Origin: Clostridiales bacterium
GTDB taxonomy: Bacteria > Bacillota > Clostridia > Peptostreptococcales > Anaerovoracaceae
Reading direction: 5' to 3'
Assembly (NCBI GenBank): GCA_012735285.1
Contig: JAAYHT010000212.1
Location: 1-21,302, forward strand
DNA length: 21,302 nt
Shown here: in pieces, positions 15,380-21,302 of the stretch
Layout of the letters: each line of letters begins with the position of its first letter
How positions within the stretch are numbered: position 1 is the stretch's first letter
Made by a program: the position numbers and the translations under genes
Notes under the pieces: model-generated
What the model was told of the DNA's origin: nothing
Databases searched by the model: none
The model's input: only the letters and a program-made list of their open reading frames with translations

Positions 15380-15677
15380 CTTTTTCACCCCCGAAAAGAA
15401 TTTCTCTTACCTGTTCACTAATTTGCTGAAGCTCAGGTATGAATTCGCCGTAGTCGTGTTTATATGCTGGGTTTGCTTCAAGCAGTTCTCCTGTCTCCCT
15501 ACGACCTGTTCTTGTTATTACCTCTACAGTGTCGCCAATCTTAGCATCCTCAACCAGATATCCCTTTATCCACATTTCTAAGGGAACCTTTTTTGTATCA
15601 TCAGGAACCTGTGGTGCCCGCTCCTCAGGTTCTAAGATGTTTCTATGGATAAGAACCCAAGTACCTTTTTTAACCAT
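15372..15677 (-). CDS. ortA: 2-amino-4-ketopentanoate thiolase, alpha subunit
   Basis: A 101-residue protein. The order 'KGTWVLIHRNILEPEERAPQVPDDTKKVPLEMWIKGYL', 'GDTVEVITRTGRRETGEL' and 'YGEFIPELQQI' is typical of OrtA, the small partner of OrtB. It contains no catalytic cofactor motif of its own. The ATG has an AGGAGGAG site. It starts 11 bases after ord and overlaps the start of ortB. Confidence 0.9.
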   Translation of the reverse strand: MVKKGTWVLIHRNILEPEERAPQVPDDTKKVPLEMWIKGYLVEDAKIGDTVEVITRTGRRETGELLEANPAYKHDYGEFIPELQQISEQVREILFGGEKDD

Positions 15678-15688
15678 TTTATCTCCTC

Positions 15689-16747
15689 CTATTTAACAAT
15701 CTTAGCCTCTTCACTGATCATATCTCTCATATCACCCATTATTGCCCTAGGCACAGGAAGGTCGATCATAGTCACAAGGCCTGGTCTAGCGTTTATAACA
15801 TGGGGGATCATGTTTACACACATTGCTATCGTACCTATTCCTCCCGGAACCTCAGGTGAGTTCACAAGATTAATATTGGGATTGCCTTTAATAATCACAT
15901 AATCTCCAGTAGTAACTCCTACCTGTTCAGGTTCTATCTGTTGTGGATGATCCATCTCTATCTTAATTTCTCCGTCAACATAGCCAAAGCCTTTCATTGC
16001 ACAACCTGCAACATCGCCTGCTTTTGCAAATCCGTGCGGAGCTTTCCTGTCTACATCCGTTACTATAGGTTCCATCGATTGCTCAATTTTATCCACTTTC
16101 CAACCTATTGCATCGGCTATCATGCGTATTGACTCTGGGAAGCCTACATGTCCTGATAACTCTCCCGTTTCAACACCTCTCTTAAATTCCTCGACTGTAA
16201 TACCTATACCTTGTTCCCTCATTACTGCAGGTCCAAAGGGTGATAGGCTGTTAACCCTTCTTGCTGTTATATGTTCAACTTCCTCACAACAGCCAGTCAT
16301 AACCACAACCAATAGATCCATGATTAGTCCGGGGTTGATTCCAGTTCCAAGCACTGAAACTCCGTTTTGTTTAGCTATCTCATCCAGCTGCTTTGCTAGT
16401 TCAGGTTCTTGTGCTTGTGGATAGGCCATTTCTTCCGCACTGGTTATGCAGTTTATCTTTCTTTCTAGTATAAATTTCATTTTGTCGAAAGCCGTTCTTG
16501 TAAACGAATCTGTACAGAGCATAACTACATCCGCACAGCCTTCTTTTATGACTTCCTCAGGTGTGCCGATTATTACATCAGGCCGATCTCCCCTTGGTGT
16601 TTTAATATAGTCGTACATGCTTGTTCCTAATTTAGCACCTCGACCTACAACTCCTACTATCTCTACTCCCTTTTTCTTGAGCAGCATATCTGCTATGCCG
16701 GAGCCCATGGCACCAAGTCCCCAGATTATAACTTTTACTTCTTTCAT
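15689..16747 (-). CDS. ord: 2,4-diaminopentanoate dehydrogenase
   Basis: A 352-residue NAD(P)-dependent dehydrogenase of the dihydrodipicolinate-reductase-like group. The dinucleotide loop is 'IIWGLGAMGSG' (Gly10, Gly12, Gly15). Further family segments are 'TGINPGLIMDLLVVVM' and 'GYVDGEIKIEMDHPQQIEPEQ' (about residue 270). It oxidises 2,4-diaminopentanoate to 2-amino-4-ketopentanoate and releases ammonia. ATG 16747 is chosen because of a strong GGAGGGAAC site; the longer in-frame reading to 16771 would start inside the leader. It is the first gene of the ornithine operon, 68 bases from the sigma-54 promoter. Confidence 0.92.
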   Translation of the reverse strand: MKEVKVIIWGLGAMGSGIADMLLKKKGVEIVGVVGRGAKLGTSMYDYIKTPRGDRPDVIIGTPEEVIKEGCADVVMLCTDSFTRTAFDKMKFILERKINCITSAEEMAYPQAQEPELAKQLDEIAKQNGVSVLGTGINPGLIMDLLVVVMTGCCEEVEHITARRVNSLSPFGPAVMREQGIGITVEEFKRGVETGELSGHVGFPESIRMIADAIGWKVDKIEQSMEPIVTDVDRKAPHGFAKAGDVAGCAMKGFGYVDGEIKIEMDHPQQIEPEQVGVTTGDYVIIKGNPNINLVNSPEVPGGIGTIAMCVNMIPHVINARPGLVTMIDLPVPRAIMGDMRDMISEEAKIVK

Positions 16748-16814
16748 ATATGTTCCCTCCTTAACTTGCATTAATCTTAATATTCTGAATATTTGTTTTC
16801 TACAATTATAATTA

Positions 16815-16830
16815 GCAAATTACATGCCAA
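16815..16830 (-). promoter_or_regulatory. Sigma-54 (-24/-12) promoter of the ornithine operon
   Basis: On the minus strand TTGGCATGTAATTTGC (16830-16815) has the GG and GC doublets with the right ten-base spacing (consensus TGGCAC-N5-TTGC; here TGGCAT-GTAAT-TTGC). Transcription would start near 16803, about 55 bases before the ord ATG. A sigma-54 activator gene lies immediately upstream. Confidence 0.85.
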
Positions 16831-16912
16831 CGCTAATAGTGGGTATTTTATCCATTATTTTGAATAATAATCAGAAAATATATGAAAATTAATTATAAAT
16901 ATAAAAAATAAG

Positions 16913-16948
16913 TGCAAAAAGATTTGCATATAAGCAAAAACTTTTGCA
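16913..16948 (-). promoter_or_regulatory. Two tandem enhancer (UAS) sites for the RocR-like activator
   Basis: Two inverted repeats of the form TGCAAA-N4-TTTGCA lie at 16913-16928 (TGCAAAAAGATTTGCA) and 16933-16948 (AGCAAAAACTTTTGCA). Their centres are exactly 20 bp apart, so both face the same side of the helix, about 80-120 bp upstream of the sigma-54 promoter. The whole stretch 16911-16950 is itself a larger inverted repeat followed on the minus strand by T-rich sequence. It may therefore double as a terminator for the activator gene. Confidence 0.75.
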
Positions 16949-16987
16949 CTTTTTATTAAAAATCCCTGTTAGAATTTCTGTCTCTTT

Positions 16988-18376
16988 TTATCCAATATTG
17001 TTGTATTTCTTAAGCTTATGCTGAAGGGTCTGCCTTTTTATTCCTAGCTGTTTTGCTGCCTTGGAGATGTTTCCCTGATTCATTGACATTGCTTCATCAA
17101 TCAAATGGCTTTCTATCATGCTCATATAATTGTTTAAGCCAAGCTCGGCTACTTCTTCTAAGCTAGCAGTTCTTTTTCTTTGATCCTTCTCTATAGTTAA
17201 ATGATCATCATCCAGTACATGTTCATCCTCAATCATTGATACAGCAGCCATTATAATATTTTCAAGTTCCCTAACATTGCCCGGATAATCATACTCCATC
17301 AATTTTTCTTTAGCCCTATCTGATATCACCCTTATTTGCTTGTTATTCAGTTGGTTGTGCTTCTCTAAGAATTTCTCAGCAAGGAGTAATATATCATCTT
17401 TTCGTTCTCTTAAAGGAGGTATATTGATAGGTATTACAGATAGACGATAATATAGATCCTTTCTCAGTTTTCCTTTTTCTATTAAACTCTCAGCAGGCTC
17501 GTTGATAGTAGCTATTATCCTCACATCAATCGGGATGTCTTCAGTCCCCCCTACACGCCTTATATAATCTTCCTGAAGCACTCGAAGAAGCTTGCCCTGC
17601 AGTTCATAGGGCATGGCACTTATCTCATCCAATAAAAGGGTTCCGCCGTCTGCCTGTTCAAATAACCCTATCCTATCAACAGCACCTGTGAAGCCTCCTT
17701 TTGCGGTTCCAAATAGGATTCCTTCTAGCAGGCTGCCCGGTAAAGCTGCGAAGTTTTGTGCAAGGAAGGACTTGTCACTACGTATTCCATCGTGATGAAT
17801 ACTCTGGGCAACCAGTTCTTTTCCTGTACCTGTCTCCCCGTATATCAATACTGAAGCATCGCTTTTAGCAGCCTTCTTCGCTTTTTCAATTACTTCCAGG
17901 AACTTTTTATTCTGGCCTATAATATCGCTAAAATGATATTTCTTTATTTGATGCTTTTTCGCCTGCTTAGACTCTGCCGGCACGCTGTGAAGTTTTAAAA
18001 TCGTCTTCGACATCTGCTGTAGTTCAGTAATATTTTTTGCGATCTCAATTGCACCTATAACTTTATTATCAAGAATTACAGGATAGGAGCTATTAATTGT
18101 GGTAATCTCTTTACCGTCAATATTTTGATAAGTTTGAAGTCTATTTTCTGTAGCTTCTTTTCTTAAGGCCCTTAGCAGAGTGCTGTTACTTTCATCCAAA
18201 TTCTTAAAGACATCTTTAAAATTTTTATTTAGCACATCTTTTAGGTCCATCTTCTCTAATTGTGCCATGGCTTCGTTATATATTATAGTCTTACCCCTAG
18301 CATCTATCACATGAACCCCTTCGTCCATGAGCCTGAATACTTCCTGAGTTATTTTTTTATACTCCCTTACTTTCAT
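16988..18376 (-). CDS. RocR-like sigma-54-dependent activator (PAS-AAA+-Fis HTH)
   Basis: A 462-residue enhancer-binding protein, the length of Bacillus RocR, which responds to ornithine or citrulline. Residues ~10-120 are a PAS-type sensor domain. The AAA+ domain has Walker A GETGTGKE (180-187), the sigma-54 contact loop as GGFTGA (227-232, in place of the usual GAFTGA), Walker B GGTLLLDE (244-251) and 'FRKDLYYRLSV'-like sensor region. The Fis-type helix-turn-helix is at about 436-459. It is the obvious activator of the sigma-54-driven ornithine operon just downstream. Its own start has a GGGGG site, and a copy of the enhancer repeat lies 44 bp upstream (18420-18435), which suggests autoregulation. 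Ornithine as ligand is inferred from the operon and the RocR similarity. Confidence 0.9.
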   Translation of the reverse strand: MKVREYKKITQEVFRLMDEGVHVIDARGKTIIYNEAMAQLEKMDLKDVLNKNFKDVFKNLDESNSTLLRALRKEATENRLQTYQNIDGKEITTINSSYPVILDNKVIGAIEIAKNITELQQMSKTILKLHSVPAESKQAKKHQIKKYHFSDIIGQNKKFLEVIEKAKKAAKSDASVLIYGETGTGKELVAQSIHHDGIRSDKSFLAQNFAALPGSLLEGILFGTAKGGFTGAVDRIGLFEQADGGTLLLDEISAMPYELQGKLLRVLQEDYIRRVGGTEDIPIDVRIIATINEPAESLIEKGKLRKDLYYRLSVIPINIPPLRERKDDILLLAEKFLEKHNQLNNKQIRVISDRAKEKLMEYDYPGNVRELENIIMAAVSMIEDEHVLDDDHLTIEKDQRKRTASLEEVAELGLNNYMSMIESHLIDEAMSMNQGNISKAAKQLGIKRQTLQHKLKKYNNIG

Positions 18377-18419
18377 TTCTAAAACCCCCTATGCACAGTT
18401 TATCACATTCTATGCATAG

Positions 18420-18435
18420 TGCAAATATCTTTGCA
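18420..18435 (-). promoter_or_regulatory. Third enhancer-type site, upstream of the activator gene
   Basis: TGCAAATATCTTTGCA is a perfect 6-bp inverted repeat with a 4-base spacer, the same form as the sites at 16913-16948. It lies immediately downstream of TATAAT (18451-18446, minus strand), close to the predicted start of the activator transcript, where binding would repress. It also abuts the -35 box of the divergent arsR-type gene. Confidence 0.7.
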
Positions 18436-18437
18436 TC

Positions 18438-18465
18438 TTGAATAAATTATACAGTATTTTATAAT
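18438..18465 (+). promoter_or_regulatory. Sigma-A-type promoter of the ArsR-family gene
   Basis: TTGAAT (18438-18443), a 16-base spacer and TATAAT (18460-18465) precede the gene starting at 18502. It overlaps the -10 box of the divergent RocR-like gene (18446-18451). Confidence 0.6.
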
Positions 18466-18501
18466 TAAATGTACATTGCAATTAGACGATGGAGGATATG
18501 T

Positions 18502-18825
18502 ATGAGAATAAGAAAAGAATCAGATGAACTACAAGATGAAGAAGTACTATTGACAGCTAAGGTTTCAGATGCTTTAGGCCATCCTGCCCGTGTAAAGATA
18601 TTTCACTTTATTTTTGTTAATAACAGGAATAGAAATAAGGTGTGTAATAAGGATGTGGTCAATGCCTTTGACTACTCTCAAGCTACCATATCCCAACATA
18701 TTAAAAAACTTGAACAGGCTGGCCTGGTACAAGTAAAAAAAGAAGATAAATTCTCTTTTTATTACGTAAATATCGGTATGTTAGGAAAGTATATTGATGC
18801 TGTTAAGAAGTTTAGTAGTGACTAG
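18502..18825 (+). CDS. ArsR-family winged-helix regulator
   Basis: A 107-residue transcription factor. 'VSDALGHPARVKIFHFIF' and 'DYSQATISQHIKKLEQAGLVQVKKEDKFSFYYVN' form the ArsR winged helix-turn-helix (about residues 18-95). No CxC or CxxD metal-binding motif is visible in the recognition helix, so a metal signal is not indicated. ATG 18502 is chosen for its GGAGG site; an in-frame ATG at 18469 has none and lies in the promoter region. It is divergent from the RocR-like gene, and its last 45 bases overlap the end of the convergent DUF362 gene. Target genes are not evident. Confidence 0.8.
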   Translation: MRIRKESDELQDEEVLLTAKVSDALGHPARVKIFHFIFVNNRNRNKVCNKDVVNAFDYSQATISQHIKKLEQAGLVQVKKEDKFSFYYVNIGMLGKYIDAVKKFSSD

Positions 18826-19977
18826 ACGATATATAGTTCGACATGATTTGAATACTAAATCGACTACAATAAATCTTTTTAAATCTATTGCTTTGTACAT
18901 GCAAAGCTCATGGCAACATAAGCATTCGATACACTCTTTATAGTTTATCTTCTTGGTATCTTTATCTATTGCTTCTACGGGGCAGCTTTCTACACAGACA
19001 TTACATTTTTTACACTTCTTAAGATTTACTTTAGGTTTTGACCTCATAAATTCGATGAAAGGGATCAACATAGCAAAATTTCTTAGCCTGCCCCAGTGAA
19101 ATACGGGGAGCCCGAATCTTTTTAGCCTGGGAATTGATTGGTAATCCCCTTCTATTTCTATCTTCTCTAAATCACCCTCACCGATCTTCCTTTGCTTAGA
19201 AGCGGCTAATATAGGGACCTGTTTAATATCCAATCCTAGCATCTTTATGGCTACCACATCCAATGCTAGGGGATCCTTGCTGATAAGTATTTTATTTGCC
19301 TGATACACTGAGCCTGCAGTTGGGCCTTCTCCTTGCATGGCCTGTATGCCGTCCATTATATGTAGGTGGAATCTGCCGCATTCATGAATATCGGCAAGTA
19401 TTTCTCCAAAACTTCTTGGTGTTACAGCAATCTTATGATACTTGGCTTTTCTAAGCCCAGGAATGCATCCAAACACATTTTTAATTGCCCCGGTATAGAC
19501 TCCCATCATATGGGTCTTAAACTTGGGAAGATTGATAACTAAATCCGCATCGTATATCGGCTTTGCAAGATACATCTTATCTTTGAACTTACCATTAGGT
19601 AAAACCTCAACTACACCCTCTTTATCAAAGTTCTTAATTAGTGCTCCTTCTTCATTTGCAACTTTCTCTATACCTGATGCCCTAAAACTTTGGACTGTAG
19701 GAGCTACCCCTGCAAGAGCACCACCGGAACTATCTCCTATCCAAACTTCGCAGCCCCTTTGTTTTAGGATCCTAGTTAAAGCCCTTACAAATTCACAGTG
19801 AGTAACGGCACCAGAATCAGAGGATTTGGGCCCTATTAGATTGACTTTTAATAGGACCTTGTCTCCAGGTTTTACAAATAGGTCCCATCCTCCCAGCCTA
19901 CCTATGCCCTGGTTGATCTTTTCTATTAAATTATCTAGGTTATAATCTTTGCATTCCTTAATTATTACTTTACTCAT
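18781..19977 (-). CDS. DUF362 protein with two 4Fe-4S ferredoxin motifs
   Basis: A 398-residue protein. Residues ~1-290 are DUF362, recognised by 'VLLKVNLIGPKSSDSGAVTH', 'WIGDSSGGALAG', 'VINLPKFKTHMMGVYTGAIKNVFG' and 'DPLALDVVAIKMLG'. About residues 315-365 hold two 4Fe-4S motifs, CKKCNVCVESCP and CIECLCCHELC; the second has an extra cysteine. The last ~30 residues are hydrophobic and basic ('RFIVVDLVFKSCRTIYRLV') and may touch the membrane. DUF362-ferredoxin proteins are widespread in anaerobes and thought to take part in electron transfer; the reaction is unknown. The start has a weak AAAGGGAT site. It lies nine bases downstream of the TPR gene, so the two form an operon. Its 3' end overlaps the ArsR-type gene by 45 bases. 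Confidence 0.85.
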   Translation of the reverse strand: MSKVIIKECKDYNLDNLIEKINQGIGRLGGWDLFVKPGDKVLLKVNLIGPKSSDSGAVTHCEFVRALTRILKQRGCEVWIGDSSGGALAGVAPTVQSFRASGIEKVANEEGALIKNFDKEGVVEVLPNGKFKDKMYLAKPIYDADLVINLPKFKTHMMGVYTGAIKNVFGCIPGLRKAKYHKIAVTPRSFGEILADIHECGRFHLHIMDGIQAMQGEGPTAGSVYQANKILISKDPLALDVVAIKMLGLDIKQVPILAASKQRKIGEGDLEKIEIEGDYQSIPRLKRFGLPVFHWGRLRNFAMLIPFIEFMRSKPKVNLKKCKKCNVCVESCPVEAIDKDTKKINYKECIECLCCHELCMYKAIDLKRFIVVDLVFKSCRTIYRLVTTKLLNSINILS

Positions 19978-19986
19978 GTTATCCCT

Positions 19987-20877
19987 TTATTTATATAGCG
20001 TTTTTCCTATCCAAGCAGGAAATCCCTTGACACTTTCATAAAGAAAGAGATTTTCAGCAAATGCAATAATAATGTCTTCTTTGCTACATGGCCTATAGGC
20101 ACCGGATTCAACAATTTCTTCCATTTTAGATTTACTGATCAAAAATTCTGTCTCACCAAAAACGTCTCTTAGTTCTGAATTTGTTTCATCTAATTTTTTA
20201 AGATACTTTTCTGCCTTTTTATAGTCATCTAACTTATAATATAATGCTATTAATGGTAATAACATATGGGCACTTAGTTCTTTACCATATTCTTTGTAGA
20301 TTCTTAATGCATTGGCTTCATCTTCAAAAAACGCATAAAGGCATATTAAAATATATCTAACTCCTAAGTTGTCGTTTTTTGAAAGTCTTAATAAATCCTC
20401 ACATTCTTTAACTGCCTTCTTCATTTTACCGAGCATTATTAATATTTTGATATACGAATATTTTAACCTCATATATGGTCTCGTTTCCAGAATACTCCAA
20501 AATTGCCCTATGTTTTCCTCGTTAAATAAATTCTCTGAATTTAAATACTTTTCGCCTTTTCTTATTAGCCTTTCATATTTAGCTTTTAAGTCCTCATCGT
20601 CGCTGGCAGTTAAGTCTGCAATCAAAATATCCGCATCAAGGCAATTATTATCTAGCCTTAAGGCTTTTCTTGCATACTTTAATGCTTCCTCTACAGTGTC
20701 AGCATCATAGGCCATATCTAGATAGTCCCAAGCATCATCTTCAAAAGCTATTTCATTATTGTTTGTCATTTGAAGAAATTGCTTTAATTCCTCTTCGTAT
20801 TCTTCTTGACTATTAAATTTTTCACCCTCAATATATTTTTCAAATTCTCTAAAAACCTTTTCTGTTAATCTACTCAT
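19987..20877 (-). CDS. TPR-repeat protein of unknown function
   Basis: A 296-residue acidic and lysine-rich protein without signal peptide. Helical pairs typical of tetratricopeptide repeats occur at about 55-90 ('ALKYARKALRLDNNCLDADILIADLT'), 150-185 ('IKILIMLGKMKKAVKECEDLLRLS') and 200-245 ('LIALYYKLDDYKKAEKYLKKLDE'). TPR proteins bind other proteins or peptides; no enzymatic motif is seen. ATG 20877 is chosen for GGAG at seven bases; the ATG just before it (20880) is also possible. Longer readings to 20979 run through the terminator of the upstream unit and are rejected. It is transcribed with the DUF362-ferredoxin gene nine bases downstream. Confidence 0.75.
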   Translation of the reverse strand: MSRLTEKVFREFEKYIEGEKFNSQEEYEEELKQFLQMTNNNEIAFEDDAWDYLDMAYDADTVEEALKYARKALRLDNNCLDADILIADLTASDDEDLKAKYERLIRKGEKYLNSENLFNEENIGQFWSILETRPYMRLKYSYIKILIMLGKMKKAVKECEDLLRLSKNDNLGVRYILICLYAFFEDEANALRIYKEYGKELSAHMLLPLIALYYKLDDYKKAEKYLKKLDETNSELRDVFGETEFLISKSKMEEIVESGAYRPCSKEDIIIAFAENLFLYESVKGFPAWIGKTLYK

Positions 20878-20944
20878 CATTTTTCTCCTTTTACTATACT
20901 TTGTAGCTATTATAACCGCATTATATCTCGTTGTATATAGTTTT

Positions 20945-20987
20945 AAAAAAATAGGCATTGTATGAACCGATATTAACAATGCCTATT
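20945..20987 (-). terminator. Intrinsic terminator after the HepT-like remnant
   Basis: On the minus strand a 12-bp perfect stem AATAGGCATTGT / ACAATGCCTATT (arms 20976-20987 and 20950-20961) with a 14-base loop runs into T7 (20951-20945). The stop codon of the HepT-like fragment lies inside the loop. Confidence 0.8.
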
Positions 20988-21158
20988 GTTTGATTTAATT
21001 TTTTTATCTATTCTAATATATTCATGGGATAGTATATTTCTGAGGCCTACCATATTTCTATAAGTCTTAGTTTCTTCATCATTTAAATAATTTTCCTTAT
21101 TCTTCAAAGAATCTGATAATTGATTTAATCTCTGTTTTATTAATTCGACATTAACCAT
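20973..21158 (-). pseudogene. Truncated HepT-like (DUF86) toxin remnant
   Basis: A 61-residue reading frame with both ends of a HepT protein but not its middle. The start 'MVNVELIKQRLNQLSDSLKNKENY' (residues 1-24) matches the usual N-terminus. It then jumps to 'NMVGLRNILSHEYIRID', which holds the RNase motif R-x4-H (RNILSH). HepT proteins are about 130-140 residues, so roughly 50 central residues and the C-terminus are missing, and the frame ends within a terminator. The start overlaps the end of a short upstream frame (ATGGTTAA), as in intact mntA-hepT pairs. Most likely an inactive relic. Confidence 0.6.
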
Positions 21159-21225
21159 CCTTTTCCACCTCTTCTTTTAACCGTTCAATGGTCCTAAAAT
21201 ATGATAAGTCCAAATATTTTTTCAT
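21151..21225 (-). pseudogene. Possible C-terminal fragment of a MntA-like nucleotidyltransferase antitoxin
   Basis: A 24-residue frame (starts MKKYLDLSYFRTIERL) ends at TAA 21153-21151, overlapping the HepT-like start. Its 'YLDLSYFRTI' pattern resembles the tail of minimal nucleotidyltransferases encoded upstream of hepT. A different frame (21222-21302, ending in a TGA that overlaps this ATG) enters from the window edge. The original gene may therefore be broken by a frameshift. The evidence is short, and the call is tentative. Confidence 0.35.
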
Positions 21226-21302
21226 ATTAAAACGCTCTTACACTTATTTATAATGTCCATATTATCGCGGATCGGAGTATGTATATCCACTTCCCTGATA
21301 TC

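Noticed and set aside
16911..16950. The long inverted repeat only as a terminator of the activator gene
   Set aside because: It can fold that way, but it resolves into two 16-bp motifs phased at 20 bp, and the same motif recurs at 18420-18435, which favours protein binding sites. A dual role stays possible.
20880..20979. N-terminal extension of the TPR protein
   Set aside because: It would be translated from within the terminator of the preceding unit. The ATG at 20877 or 20880 has the only good ribosome site.
1..21302. CRISPR arrays, tRNA or rRNA genes, transposases and prophage genes
   Set aside because: No regularly spaced direct repeats, cloverleaf-like sequences, rRNA segments or integrase/transposase proteins were recognised.

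Overview
The window comes from a low-GC, AT-rich Gram-positive anaerobe, most likely an amino-acid-fermenting member of the Clostridia. This is inferred from strong GGAGG ribosome binding sites, lipoproteins, a cobalamin riboswitch with an intrinsic terminator, a sigma-54 RocR-type activator, and above all a complete oxidative ornithine (Stickland-type) pathway. The species cannot be named from the sequence.

Left end (1-3000, minus strand): an adenosylcobalamin-type riboswitch with its own promoter and terminator precedes three tightly packed genes for exported proteins. They are an alpha/alpha-toroid protein with a C-terminal stalk domain, a lipoprotein ending in a DUF4430 (transcobalamin C-terminal-like) domain, and a second secreted toroid protein that runs off the window edge. 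Toroid plus DUF4430 beta-domain are the two halves of animal intrinsic factor and transcobalamin. With the B12 riboswitch in front, this looks like a bacterial surface corrinoid-capture system. A second DUF4430 lipoprotein gene is transcribed divergently (3121-3536) but carries a frameshift in its signal peptide. It is followed by an EamA/DMT transporter (3552-4469).

Middle left (4466-7741): a minus-strand operon encodes an HD-domain protein, a MntP-like manganese exporter and a DtxR/MntR-like regulator, with a perfect 12-bp palindrome at the predicted transcription start. On the plus strand a DUF1858 protein and a DUF438-hemerythrin-PAS protein follow. Each is preceded by a copy of the same ~30-bp repeat, probably a shared operator. 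A strong hairpin terminator closes this unit.

Centre (7740-16830, minus strand): a nine-gene operon ord-ortA-ortB-oraS-oraE-ald-like-mutL/glmL-like-orr converts ornithine by D-ornithine, 2,4-diaminopentanoate and 2-amino-4-ketopentanoate to acetyl-CoA and alanine (eight recognised genes; the count of nine includes the separately transcribed regulator). A sigma-54 promoter lies upstream of ord. Between it and the RocR-like activator gene (16988-18376) are two TGCAAA-type inverted repeats exactly 20 bp apart. A third copy lies just upstream of the activator gene itself. OraSE needs adenosylcobalamin, which gives a plausible physiological link to the B12-capture operon. The alanine-dehydrogenase-like enzyme has lost two classical active-site residues (K75N, H96Y).

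Right end (18438-21302): an ArsR-type regulator on the plus strand overlaps, tail to tail, a DUF362/ferredoxin protein. Upstream of the latter in the same operon is a TPR protein, then a terminator and a decayed HepT/MntA-type toxin-antitoxin remnant. No rRNA, tRNA, CRISPR array, transposase or phage gene was seen.
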